From the NCBI GenBank assembly GCA_038248505.1, contig JBBRXJ010000001.1, forward strand, positions 62,001 through 126,000: a stretch of DNA of 64,000 nucleotides, read 5' to 3'. The notes below the pieces were generated by a model. The model saw nothing but the letters and a program-made list of their open reading frames with translations. It searched no databases and was not told the DNA's origin. The position numbers and the translations under genes were made by a program. Positions 1-9,157 of the stretch are shown here, in pieces. Numbering within the stretch: the first letter of the stretch is position 1; each line of letters begins with the position of its first letter. Source of the DNA: JBBRXJ01 sp038248505 (GTDB lineage Bacteria; Bacteroidota; Bacteroidia; Bacteroidales; JBBRXJ01).

Positions 1-104
1 TAGGATATATATAAGTAATGATCTTATAGTTATAAATGTTGATACTATTATATTAGGAGACAAGATTACACAGACAAATTTGAAATACATTAATAAAATA
101 CATT

Positions 105-989
105 ATGAAAAACAAAATTTAGTATCTTCTTATTGCCTTTATTTATATGACATTTCAGTATGTATATGGTCAAAAATATACTCCATTTCCCGAGTCTAAT
201 GCAGTTTGGTCGGTTTACAATGAAAAATATCTTATTAATGGAGATTCTATTTTCAATACAATAAACTATAAAAAGTACTATTTTACCACTGATAGTCTAG
301 CAAATCCTACTAAGGCTCACTTTTTTGCCCTAGTAAGGCAAGATTCAAGTACAAAAAAAGTGTATTTCATACCTAGTGGAAAATCTATTGAATATTTGCT
401 CTATGGTTTTTCACTAAACGTAGGAGAAGAAACAGCTGTATATTCTTTGTCAGTCGAGCTTTTTGGTTTAAGTTCCTTCACAGTACAAGTTGAGTCCAAA
501 GATTCAATTTTAATCAACTGATCATATAGGACACGTCTCAAGATGACAACGGCACACTTTTCCCTAATTGAATATTGGATTGAAGGAATTGGTAGTACTT
601 GCAGGATTTTTAATGGCGGCATATTGAGCGCACCAGTTATTGACGTACCCTTCCCTCAACTATTGTGTTTTCAAAATAACTCAACTATAATTTACCATCA
701 TCCCGATTTTACTACTTGTTATGCGGACTATCCTGTTGCATTATTTGATGTTTCAAGCGATGATGCGTTAAAGATTTATCCTAATCCTGTTAAGAATTTT
801 ATACAGATTGAAAATAGCAATACCATCCAATCTTATAAAGTTTTCGCTGCTAGTGGTCAGGTAATCTTAATGGCTAATGTTAATTCAAATTCTGTCAATA
901 TTCCATTAAGCAACCTATCAAATGGAATTTACATTTTGCAAATTATTACTCCCGAAAATATCACAAATAGAATTATTGTAAAAAAGTAA
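105..989 (+). pseudogene. T9SS-sorted secreted protein, two in-frame stops
   Basis: One reading frame runs from ATG at 105 to the TAA at 987-989 but is cut by TAG at 120-122 (codon 6) and TGA at 519-521. Around the first stop it reads MKNKI-stop-YLLIAFIY, a signal peptide broken by a nonsense codon. Around the second it reads DSILIN-stop-SYRTRLK, where GGA to TGA is the likely change. The remainder is coherent: an N-terminal domain with 'YLLYGFSLNVGE', a 'WIEGIGS' motif typical of a Bacteroidota secreted family, and a C-terminal type A sorting domain (IYPNP at about codon 225, then SNGIYILQI, ending IIVKK). Both stop types end intact genes elsewhere in the window, so recoding is unlikely. The original protein would have been about 294 residues, exported by Sec and anchored or released by T9SS; its specific role is unknown. 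Bases 1-104 upstream show no gene I can support. Confidence 0.75.
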
Positions 990-1022
990 TTTCATATTTA
1001 GAATCATTATTGATCAGCAAAA

Positions 1023-1055
1023 TTTATAAGTCGTTCCTAAGGAATGACTTATAAA
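1023..1055. terminator. Hairpin between convergent genes
   Basis: A 15-base inverted repeat (arms 1023-1037 and 1041-1055, one G-U type mismatch, 3-base loop) lies 34 bases after the T9SS pseudogene. It probably ends transcription from the plus strand and perhaps from the phosphatase operon on the minus strand. The rest of the 307-base gap 990-1296 shows nothing else I can support. Confidence 0.55.
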
Positions 1056-1296
1056 TCAGCTATTTTAACATATTTTGTAATCATTAATCGGACTCTAGTG
1101 GTTTTAATATATGTATATTTTAGATCACAATAATAATTCAGATTTTCTTGTGTATGATTATATTTAAACTGATACAATGTAACAGCAATTAGTTTTTAGA
1201 AGTGAATAGCTCTAAATTCAAGTGTGTTGTATAAGTACGTGCGCACTGCGGTTAATTCCGATTAGATGCAATGGATTCGGCCTTTGTGGTGATTTA

Positions 1297-2928
1297 CTAT
1301 CTATATATTTCAAGAAGAGCATTCCCAAATGCAGCATTGGGTAATGGCAAATTAAGTATCCCTACAAGTGTTGGAACTATATCTGTAGTAGAAACACTGC
1401 GAGTTACAAAGGCTGGTTTTAAACGCCATCCGTACCATATCAGAGGAACGTGCTGATTATAGTCTTGTGAATTATGTTGATCAACCTGTTCAATCCAATT
1501 CGGTTCAAGAACTATTAGTACATCTCCTGAACGTGATGCGTTATAGCTATTCTTCAACTTTTCTAAGCTTCCTCCTCTATAGCTATTTGATCGTATAACA
1601 TACGATGGAATAGCATCTGAAACACCGCTAAACTGTCTTAAAAAATCAGAACAGTTATCCTCAATTTCATTTAAGGAAAGTTTAGAGTCTTCAATAACTT
1701 TATGATCAAGATAAATTTGCTGATGCTGATAATATTTAATTAACTCTTTATTATTATACTTTGCATACAGATAGGATTTGAGCAAATAAATTGCTTGATT
1801 TGATTTAAAATATCCAGCGGGTATTTTATTATCTGTTAGATATTGAGGGTTTTCACTTGCGCCACCAACCGATGTAAGACAAATGAGAACTTTGTCATTA
1901 CCAATTGTCTCATCAAGATAGGCAATGAAATGCGCTAAATCTAAATCAAGTCTTAAAAATGCATCTTCCATTTCAACAGATCTTCCACCAAAATTATTGG
2001 CAAGCGTATTATTTGCATCAAAAACAACATAAAGTAAATCTGTATTTTCATCTTTACCTAGCTTTTCACCTGCAATGGCGGCTAAGGCAAAATCTTTAAT
2101 ATATGTATTACCAGCGGGAATACCAGATAAAATGCGATAACCAAATTTCTTTCGTAAAGCTTCAAGGTTATATGGAAAAGTTATCTGATTGCCAATTCCA
2201 GTTTCATAAGGATTATTATCAAGCATACTTTCAGTGTACTGATTTAAAGGTAGCAATGGAGACCAATCACGGTTTAAATAAATATCAAGGAGTCTTTTAT
2301 TATTAAACTCACGCACCCAGCGTGGAACTGAATCCATATAATATTTACTTGTAATCCATGTGCCAAAATTTTCATCAAACCAAAACGAAGCATTTGAAGA
2401 ATGGCCTGCAGTTAAAATTGCTCCCTTATTAGATAAAGAAACCCCAATTACTTTTGATTGTTTATTATTCAGTCGCAATTCATCGCCAATATCACTTGAA
2501 ATTAACCAGCGAGGAGATGGACCATCTTTTGAATCTTCTGGTGAGGATAGATTATCGCAGGTACTAAAAACGATTTGATCTCGCAGTGCATTGTACCATT
2601 TCTCTCCAATAATGCCATGATCTGACGGTACAGCACCTGTTGAGATACTGGCATATCCACATACATTTTGTGTAAAAAAATATGGAATACGTGTATCTTT
2701 ATAAACTACTCCTAAGTTGGCCAGTTTTTTAAAGCCATTATCGCTTAAACGATTCCAGTAACGATTCAGTTGATCCATGCTCATTTGATCTACTAGAATA
2801 GTAACAATTAAGCGAGGTTTTGAGGGGGTTTGAAATGTGTAGTTTTGTGTATAGATAATATTAGTTGAAAAAAAAAGTATAGTAAGTATCAAAGTGTTCT
2901 TTAGCTTTTGCATATTGGGTTTATACAT
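1297..2928 (-). CDS. PafA-like alkaline phosphatase family protein, active site altered
   Basis: A 543-residue exported protein (signal peptide about 1-28, with an alternative Met at 6) of the alkaline phosphatase/nucleotide pyrophosphatase superfamily, closest in layout to PafA of Bacteroidota. The fold markers are present: PRLIVTILVDQM (metal-ligand Asp at 47), STGAVPSDHGIIG (96-108), FGGRSVEMEDAFLRLD (313-328) and HVPLIWYG near the C-terminus. The catalytic positions differ: the nucleophile Thr site holds Asn88, the nearby Asn site holds Glu109, the metal ligands of the D-Y-V-G-H motif are Asn307 and Asn311, and the D-H pair after 'LT' is Val354-Gly355. Only Asp47 and the late His appear kept. 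It may be a binding pseudoenzyme or use another chemistry. It is the last gene of an operon, 5 bases after the M14 peptidase gene. Confidence 0.8.
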   Translation of the reverse strand: MYKPNMQKLKNTLILTILFFSTNIIYTQNYTFQTPSKPRLIVTILVDQMSMDQLNRYWNRLSDNGFKKLANLGVVYKDTRIPYFFTQNVCGYASISTGAVPSDHGIIGEKWYNALRDQIVFSTCDNLSSPEDSKDGPSPRWLISSDIGDELRLNNKQSKVIGVSLSNKGAILTAGHSSNASFWFDENFGTWITSKYYMDSVPRWVREFNNKRLLDIYLNRDWSPLLPLNQYTESMLDNNPYETGIGNQITFPYNLEALRKKFGYRILSGIPAGNTYIKDFALAAIAGEKLGKDENTDLLYVVFDANNTLANNFGGRSVEMEDAFLRLDLDLAHFIAYLDETIGNDKVLICLTSVGGASENPQYLTDNKIPAGYFKSNQAIYLLKSYLYAKYNNKELIKYYQHQQIYLDHKVIEDSKLSLNEIEDNCSDFLRQFSGVSDAIPSYVIRSNSYRGGSLEKLKNSYNASRSGDVLIVLEPNWIEQVDQHNSQDYNQHVPLIWYGWRLKPAFVTRSVSTTDIVPTLVGILNLPLPNAAFGNALLEIYR

Positions 2929-2933
2929 TAAAT

Positions 2934-4661
2934 TTATTTGTGATTATTTTTAGTTACAACGAACGGTACTGTTTTCTTATTATTATTTTGTTTAAGCGAA
3001 AGATAATATAAGCCTTGTACATAATTAGTAATATTAATTTGAAATTCATTAGTTGAGAAATTGCCAGATGATACAGATACCCCCCAAATATTAGTGATAT
3101 TATAGGTTTTTTCTAAATTATTAGGTGATTCTAATTTTATGTATAATACATCGTTACTAGGATTAGGAAATACTTTAAATGAAAAAATCGAATTGTTTTT
3201 TATGGATATAGTTGTATCTATTCTAAGTATAATATTTAAGTTTATTAAGGTATCTCTACTTAAAATTACATTTGAAATTGTTTTAGAGAAATAACCATTT
3301 GCAGAATAAACGATATCGTATTTGCCTTGATCAATCAGTCTTCTATAGCTTCCTGTAATTGTATCTGTTAATATTTCTGAATGATCAATATCATGATTTA
3401 ATACAGTAACTATTGCTGCTATTGGTGTATTTGTTGAAGAATCTTTAACCGTTCCGTAAATACCAGTCAGTCCTTGTTTCATATACTCAATTAGTGAACG
3501 ATAATTTGCTTCCCAAAAGGCAGGCAATTCATTTGCATCAGGTGTTTTAAAATCGCTTATTTCAATAGTAACTTCACGACTTCGTATAAAATAATTCATA
3601 TAGTCTTGACGCCCCCCTGTAATTCGATACCAGGCATAACCATTGGTAATTCCATCATCATACGAACTAAAATAACCAGCTACGCCATATTTTTGTGCTG
3701 TATCAGCATATTTATGACAAATATAACGAAACCATGAATCGTCTGAATGAAGTCGCGACCAAGTATCCCACGGATAATTTAAAACTTCAGTGCCCCCATG
3801 AAAGTTTGCTGACAAATCAATTCGATGATCTTTTACAAAATTCATCATAGCAATATTTTCAGGCTGCCATGCTTTTCCGTCTGGATGATTCCCTGCAGCT
3901 GGATCTGGATAATTTCTATTCAAGTCAACTAAGTTAGCATTTTCGCGAATAGCTCCGGCAACGGTTGTGTTTCCTCCATAATACGTTCCATCAGGGTTGG
4001 CAAGTGGATTTATCCAGATATCCATATTATCTATCAGATGTTGAATATTCGTGTCAACGAAATAATTTTTTAGCAAGTAATCCGCTAATCGAAGCAATAA
4101 AACATAGCCTGTAAGTTCATCGCCATGAATGCTGGAGGAATACATAAAGCCAGCTTCGCCCTCATTAACATTTACTGACTTACTAATATGCAAAGCCAAT
4201 ATACGTCTATTATTTTTAGACATTCCAATTTCATAAACTTTGCATATTGATGGATATTTTATTTCAAAACTATCTATCATACTCAAGTATTCATTATAGC
4301 TTGGATATGTATCCCATGATTGAGTTGATTTAAGATTCATCCCCATTTTTACCTGACCAATATATGAGGAACGAGGTACAATTATATATGGAATTTTATA
4401 TGATAAAAACAGAGATGTATTGTTTTCTGTTAAGCGAATTATAGCCGAAGTCGATGTTACTTTATCAATAGAAAAGATATTCCCTAATGCAATTAATGCG
4501 GATGAATTTGGTCTTGAAATCTCAACATAAGCGCCATGATTTGCCTTTACGATGGAATCGAGCACATCATTTGTAACCTGCTGCTGAGAAAAAATAGAGC
4601 AGGCATACACAAAAAATGATGTTGTGAAAAAAATGCTGAAATATATTTTATTTTTACTCAT
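2934..4661 (-). CDS. Secreted M14 zinc carboxypeptidase with T9SS sorting domain
   Basis: A 575-residue secreted metallopeptidase. Signal peptide about 1-26. The M14 domain spans roughly 115-400: the zinc motif HGDE gives His179 and Glu182, followed by NPLANPDGTYYGG, DLNRNYPDP (substrate-binding Asn-Arg) and NFHGGTEVLNYPWDTW with the third zinc His. The catalytic Glu is likely that of REVTIEIS. A carboxypeptidase regulatory-like (transthyretin-type) domain follows at about 405-480 (GIYGTVKDSSTNTPI). A type A T9SS C-terminal domain (VFPNPSNDVLYI, QGLYYLSL) ends the protein. It would trim peptides outside the cell, as a surface or released enzyme. It lies 14 bases downstream of ychF and 5 bases upstream of the PafA-like gene on the same strand, so the three are probably cotranscribed. 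Confidence 0.9.
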   Translation of the reverse strand: MSKNKIYFSIFFTTSFFVYACSIFSQQQVTNDVLDSIVKANHGAYVEISRPNSSALIALGNIFSIDKVTSTSAIIRLTENNTSLFLSYKIPYIIVPRSSYIGQVKMGMNLKSTQSWDTYPSYNEYLSMIDSFEIKYPSICKVYEIGMSKNNRRILALHISKSVNVNEGEAGFMYSSSIHGDELTGYVLLLRLADYLLKNYFVDTNIQHLIDNMDIWINPLANPDGTYYGGNTTVAGAIRENANLVDLNRNYPDPAAGNHPDGKAWQPENIAMMNFVKDHRIDLSANFHGGTEVLNYPWDTWSRLHSDDSWFRYICHKYADTAQKYGVAGYFSSYDDGITNGYAWYRITGGRQDYMNYFIRSREVTIEISDFKTPDANELPAFWEANYRSLIEYMKQGLTGIYGTVKDSSTNTPIAAIVTVLNHDIDHSEILTDTITGSYRRLIDQGKYDIVYSANGYFSKTISNVILSRDTLINLNIILRIDTTISIKNNSIFSFKVFPNPSNDVLYIKLESPNNLEKTYNITNIWGVSVSSGNFSTNEFQINITNYVQGLYYLSLKQNNNKKTVPFVVTKNNHK

Positions 4662-4675
4662 GGTCGCAAAACGAC

Positions 4676-5773
4676 TCAGACGTTGAAACGAATGTGCAGA
4701 ATATCTCCATCATCAACCAAATAATCTTTTCCTTGCACATTAAACTTCCCAGCTTCCTTGCATGCTTGTTCGCTTTTAAGTGTTATGAAATCATTGTATT
4801 TCATAACTTCAGCACGTATAAATCCGCGTTCTAAATCACTATGAATTACGCCCGCAGCTTGTGGTGCTTTCATTCCTTTACGAATGGTCCAAGCACGATT
4901 TTCTTCCTGTCCAATGGTGAAAAACGACTGTAAATTTAACATAGAATATGCAGCGCGTATAACTTTATTTACACCCGGTTCTTTAAGCCCCACCGATTCA
5001 AGAAATTCAAGTTGTTCGCTTTCTTCAGTAAGTTCGGCAATTTCTGCTTCTGTTTTACCGGCTATAATTAGCACCTCGTTTTCATGACCTTTCAAATGTG
5101 CTTTCACTTTTGTAACGTAAACATTGCCCGTTGTAGCAGATTTCTCATCAACATTACATACAAATATAACAGGCTTCATAGTAAGTAAAAAAAGATCGTA
5201 GATATATTTTTTATCATCTTCTTTTACTTCAAGTGTTCGTGCATTTAAGAACGAACCAATATGATTTTTATAGGCATTCAAAACCTCCAAACCTTTTGCG
5301 GCATCTTTATCTCCTGATTTAATGAGTTTCTGATATTTCTGAATTTTTTTGTCTATTGATTCAATGTCTTTCACTTGTAATTCAAAATCAACCGTTTCAA
5401 TGTCACGTACCGGATCAACTGAACCGTCTATATGAGGTAGATTTGCATCATCGAAGCAACGAATAACATGTAGTAGAGCATCCGTATTTCGAATATCACC
5501 CAAAAATTTGTTTCCCACACCTTCACCCTGATTGGAACCTTTTGTTAGACCGGGAATATCAACGATCTCAACGGTTGCATGTACTACGCGATCGGTTGAT
5601 TGTAGCTGACCAAGTACTTTAAGACGAGCATCAGGAACGTTTATAATACTGATATTTGACTTATTTGAACCGAAGGCAAAATTTGAAATCTCTGCCTTAT
5701 TTGTTGACATGCAATTGAAAAGAGTAGTTTTCCCAACATTTGCAATCCCGATAATTCCGCACTGTAATGCCAT
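4676..5773 (-). CDS. ychF: Redox-regulated ATPase YchF (Obg-like, OLA1 family)
   Basis: 365 residues, the usual YchF length. The P-loop is GIANVGKTTLFN (8-19), followed by VEIVDIPGL (G3, DxxG-like), a coiled-coil insert rich in Lys/Glu around 130-170, CNVDE in place of the G4 NKxD motif (the change that gives this family ATP preference), and the C-terminal TGS-like domain FFTIGQEENRAWTIRKGMKAPQAAG to the end. The region after the P-loop reads NFAFGSNKSN rather than the common NFPFCTIEPN. YchF is a cytosolic ribosome-associated ATPase linked to stress and translation control. It is first in an operon with the M14 peptidase; a promoter-like box lies at 5917-5924. Confidence 0.95.
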   Translation of the reverse strand: MALQCGIIGIANVGKTTLFNCMSTNKAEISNFAFGSNKSNISIINVPDARLKVLGQLQSTDRVVHATVEIVDIPGLTKGSNQGEGVGNKFLGDIRNTDALLHVIRCFDDANLPHIDGSVDPVRDIETVDFELQVKDIESIDKKIQKYQKLIKSGDKDAAKGLEVLNAYKNHIGSFLNARTLEVKEDDKKYIYDLFLLTMKPVIFVCNVDEKSATTGNVYVTKVKAHLKGHENEVLIIAGKTEAEIAELTEESEQLEFLESVGLKEPGVNKVIRAAYSMLNLQSFFTIGQEENRAWTIRKGMKAPQAAGVIHSDLERGFIRAEVMKYNDFITLKSEQACKEAGKFNVQGKDYLVDDGDILHIRFNV

Positions 5774-5916
5774 ATATTTGTTTATTATTATACCGTCGGA
5801 TGTAGATTATATATAATATGAAAACCGATCAAACTATTGATTTTATTATATACATATACTAATCTTTACCTAAGTTGTGATGATTAAATTTAATTTTGGT
5901 GCTCATTTTATTGTTG

Positions 5917-5924
5917 CAAAGGTA
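5917..5924 (-). promoter_or_regulatory. Bacteroidota -7 box upstream of ychF
   Basis: Read on the minus strand this is TACCTTTG followed by CAA, a match to the Bacteroidota sigma-A -7 element TAnnTTTG. It would give a leader of about 137 bases before ychF. No clear -33 TTG is seen at the expected distance, so this is a candidate only. Confidence 0.45.
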
Positions 5925-6371
5925 ATAAAAAATGAGGAATAAGGTGTTAATCTCTTAAGCATTAGAACAAATATCCTAATTTGTATTTTTGAATGATACG
6001 ATTAATAAAAGCACAATTTGTATTTACGTTTTTTAATTGTTTAAAATTATATAAGTAAATATTGGGAATAATAAGAGCTATTACTCTTGTTATGTTTGAT
6101 TTAAGAAAAAAGTAGAATTCCGAACATGAATTAAGTTTGTTCGATTGATATTAGCTTATGGTCTTAGGAAGGCTATTTAGCCTACAAAATGGCCATTGTA
6201 TTAAAAATTGTTCAAAAAATATAATCAACAAAAAGAAAATAATCAAATTGTATGGTATTGTAATACAAATTATTATAAATTAAGGATTTAAAATGAAATA
6301 CTAAAGGAAGAAAAATGAATAAAAGAAATGAATAAAATAGGTTCATTAGTGAGGGTATTAAGGAATTTCAT

Positions 6372-6379
6372 TATTTTTG
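6372..6379 (+). promoter_or_regulatory. Possible -7 box for the HU gene
   Basis: TATTTTTG fits TAnnTTTG and would place the transcript start about 31 bases before the HU ATG. The -33 TTG is not evident, and the AT-rich context makes chance matches common. Confidence 0.35.
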
Positions 6380-6416
6380 ATATGAAAAATATTAAAAACT
6401 TTTAAAATTAATAATT

Positions 6417-6692
6417 ATGAACAAAGCTGAATTAATCGACGCTATTGCATCAGAAACTGGAATTACCAAAGCCGATGCTGGAAGAACTATTGACGCCTTC
6501 ATTGGTGCTGCTAGCAAGGCGTTAAAAAAAGGTGACAAAGTTACCTTAGTTGGTTTTGGTACTTTTTCAGTAACTAAAAGAGCTGCAAGAGAAGGTCGTA
6601 ACCCACAAACAGGTGCTACTATTAAAATTGCTGCTAAGAAAGTTGCAAAATTTAAAGCAGGTGCTGAATTGAGTGCTATCGTTAACAAGTAA
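6417..6692 (+). CDS. hup: HU family DNA-binding protein
   Basis: 91 residues, full family length. The sequence is classic [13 protein letters not shown] start, helical dimer body, [11 protein letters not shown], and the DNA-intercalating arm GRNPQTG (61-67), then [14 protein letters not shown]. It bends and compacts DNA in the nucleoid as a homodimer. It is transcribed alone, with a strong terminator 15 bases after the stop. It has no Shine-Dalgarno sequence; the leader is A/T only. Codon use is clean compared with the decayed gene that meets it from the opposite strand. Confidence 0.97.
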   Translation: MNKAELIDAIASETGITKADAGRTIDAFIGAASKALKKGDKVTLVGFGTFSVTKRAAREGRNPQTGATIKIAAKKVAKFKAGAELSAIVNK

Positions 6693-6707
6693 AAAATTGG
6701 ATCCCCC

Positions 6708-6738
6708 AAAAAGCCTCGAGAGATACTCGGGGCTTTTT
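6708..6738. terminator. Rho-independent terminator of HU
   Basis: Arms 6708-6720 and 6726-6738 (13 bases, one G-U type mismatch) carry a GC-rich core, five A's before and five T's after, so it can act in both directions. The remnant WD-repeat gene on the minus strand loses recognisable sequence at this hairpin. Confidence 0.85.
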
Positions 6739-7880
6739 CAAACTCACCATATTTATTAAGAATAACTTTGCTACCGTTTACGTAAACATTGTGTACCCCT
6801 TGATCGTCAATTGCCACACCTTTAACAACCACCTCTTTTTTAGCCGTAGTAAACTGTTCGGATATAAAACGAGGTATGGTAACCATAAGTTGTGGTGCAT
6901 TCTTATCACCTCCAGTTGTTTGTTGAATTGGTGTAATATTGAGCGATGAAATATCCCACTGGGATATCCGACTTTTATATGGATCAATAGTTAACCTCTT
7001 TTTACCGCTTACATCATACGATATCACAGTAATGGCTCCTCTGTATTTTACTGTCACGTTTGATTCAACTTTGAAATCAGAAATATTATTAACTTTCATT
7101 TCACGTTTTCGTGTACCAGCAAAATTATAATTACCATCAAGAGATACCGAAAAAGTTAATACATGATTTTTTATACGACCTATTTTAACAGCTGAATCGC
7201 CTGAGAACAAATTGCAAGAATAAACACGATTGCCATTGGATAAAATATAAAAACACTTACCAGCCGGATCTATATCTGATTTACGAATATTCTTTAAACC
7301 GCAATTGTAGGTTGAGAGGCATTTAAAAGTACTTGCATCAAATATATTTATCTCACCTTTAGCACCAATTGAAATGATTCGTCCGCCCATTTTATCATAT
7401 AGATTTTTTTTATTGGTATTAGTGACGTGTCTATATTAAAAATTTCTTTTTTAACTAAATCATAAGCAATCAACTTCTTTTTTTTAGATAGTGTAATTAC
7501 TTGATTTTCATTTAAAAAAAACAGCTTGACTCACTCGTTTAATGCGACTTTTCAATAAAGCATCTTTTTTACCGGTACCGTTTACACGTTGAATTTTTCT
7601 ATTGCCACTAATAAGAATAATAGATTTTAAAAAAAAACACACCAGCAGCTACATAATTACTTATATCGGTCTTTAATGAAAAATATGGCTTTGAAAATGA
7701 GGCTTTATAAAATTGAACTAAATTAGGTTGTTTCACAACAATTATTTCCCGTCCATCCTCAGAATAGGCTGCTGTGAAAATGAGACTAGTGTTTTTACCA
7801 AACTTATTTTTCAAGAGAAATAACTTGTGTATTTGCATACTCCATATGTAAAAGACACATGGAAAAAAGTAAGAAAACAC
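6735..7880 (-). pseudogene. WD-repeat-like protein, frameshifted and 3' truncated
   Basis: Three frames on the minus strand together give a beta-propeller-like protein: TAAYSEDGREIIVV, then SGNRKIQRVNG, then NENQVITLSKKKKLIAYD, then MGGRIISIGAKGEINIFDAS and VSLDGNYNFAG. It ends with VVVKGVAIDDQGVHNVYVNG, a segment common in Bacteroidota WD40/caspase-like proteins. The frame changes fall at three homopolymers: A9 at 7629-7637, A8 at 7514-7521 and T8 at 7405-7412 (plus-strand letters). After YGEFEK (about 6735) the frame runs into the HU terminator and then antisense to HU, with no further family-like sequence, so the C-terminus is lost. The probable start is GTG at 7880. A 332-residue frame exists across 6392-7390, but its last third is antisense HU and not real protein. 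Confidence 0.65.
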
Positions 7881-7882
7881 GG

Positions 7883-8826
7883 TTAATTTTTTCGTAATCC
7901 AAATGCATATTCCATACCAATTTTAAATGCAAAAAGCTCATAATGAGCAGATAATAATTCTTTTTCGGGAGATCCACCTCCGTCCATCTGGTAAGGTGTA
8001 AAACCTTTGGTAGTAGGTATTAACACAACATCCTCTCTGCTATTTTTTGGATCGTTTTTTCTTTTATATCGTTCCATTTCATCATTTTCCATATTCCCTC
8101 CATTTACAAATGATACTCTCAAAATAAGACTAAAGAATGATCTGAAATTTAAATGAAGTTCGGGTCCTAATGTAAATACTGAAATATAATTGTTACGATG
8201 AAAATAATCTCCTAAATAATCGTCATAAGCGTTGAGGGAATTTTTTAGTCAATCTTTTAGATATACATTTCGTGAATCCTGCAACTTATAATAGTATCAT
8301 TGTTATAAGCAATCAGATCACTAAAATGTTCTGTTTCAAAATTTGATGGATTATTTTTGAGGATTTGAAAAGAAACAGAAAATCAAAGTGAAAAGAATGC
8401 AGCTTGTGGAGTATTCCAAACAATTAATAAGCCACCTCCTGAAAAATTATTTTTATAAGAAAGTTTACTGATTGACTGTATTAAATCTTTTCGGTATAAA
8501 GAAGATGAATAAAACTGAGGATATATTGAATTAGATATATTTTGGGGAACTTGTTGAGAACTTACTTCAGTGGGGACGCTTTCTGAAATCTCCCCTGATT
8601 GTGAAATATGCATTTCGTTATTTCTCAGATAGGACATATTTGTTGTAAAAACTGAACCAATACTTAAATTAAAATTACGAATTGGCAATAGATATTGCAA
8701 TGCTATCTCTGAACCACCTATAAGTATTGGAACAAAACGGAATGTGAAATTATAATTCTCTTGTCCAGAAAGTCATAAGCCAAATAAAAGGGCTATTATA
8801 AATACAAGCGTTCTCAATTTTTCAAT
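7883..8826 (-). pseudogene. Outer-membrane beta-barrel-like protein, stops and frameshift
   Basis: A signal peptide (LRTLVFIIALLFGL) leads into ENYNFTFRFVPILIGGSEIALQ... and, after gaps, NNYISVFTLGPELHLNF, SLILRVSFVNGG and FKIGMEYAFGLRKN, alternating strands like an outer-membrane barrel with a terminal strand. In-frame TGA codons lie at 8773-8775, 8383-8385 and 8249-8251, and a frameshift occurs between about 8255 and 8300. Each TGA sits where Trp would read well (FGL-W-LSG, FSL-W-FSV, LKD-W-LKN), consistent with TGG to TGA mutations. The start codon also seems lost (ATT at 8824-8826, TTG at 8815-8817). It lies just upstream of the broken WD-repeat gene and was probably cotranscribed with it. 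Confidence 0.6.
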
Positions 8827-9098
8827 GTTTATAAATACTATTCAAATATAGTAAAATTGAGCTTACGAGACTAAATAGACGCTTAGTTTAATCCGTGAAG
8901 CTGTATGATTATAATTAATAAGTTGTCAATCAATTGTTCGTGCAGATATTCTTGGATAAGATCAAAATATTTTGTGCTTTTTGATACATTAGAATAAACT
9001 TTTTATTTTAAATCTAAACGTAATCAGATTTAAGAAATATAAAAGTAAAAAAAGTTAATCACGAAAATGAACACATTGTATTTAATCTCAAAAAGAGA

Positions 9099-9137
9099 GT
9101 AAAAAAAAGATAATGATTATTCATTACCTTTTTTTAC
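9099..9137 (-). terminator. Terminator of htpG
   Basis: An inverted repeat of about 17 bases with A8 and T7 tails (one mismatch) lies 20 bases after the htpG stop. The surrounding gap 8827-9157 (331 bases) otherwise shows only AT-rich sequence. Confidence 0.75.
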
Positions 9138-9157
9138 TATAATTTAGATTATCTTTT

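Larger units (their letters stand above)
5774..6416. other. Intergenic region between divergent ychF and HU genes
   Basis: 643 AT-rich bases with no convincing open frame. It holds the promoter candidates at 5917-5924 (minus) and 6372-6379 (plus) and small stems around 6075-6095 and 6171-6182 (GGCTA/TAGCC). No RNA gene could be recognised. Confidence 0.5.

Noticed and set aside
1..104. Possible tail of a protein in an open frame from base 2
   Set aside because: The frame runs across the next gene's start and shows no recognisable motif; too short to support.
6392..7390. A 332-codon minus-strand frame spanning the HU gene
   Set aside because: Only the part above about 6735 reads like protein; the rest is antisense to HU and its terminator, and the true gene is broken upstream by frameshifts.
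105..8826. UGA or UAG recoding to explain the in-frame stops
   Set aside because: Intact genes in the window end in TGA (ABC transporter at 22268-22270) and TAG (GH42-like gene at 35213-35215), and no suppressor tRNA is seen.
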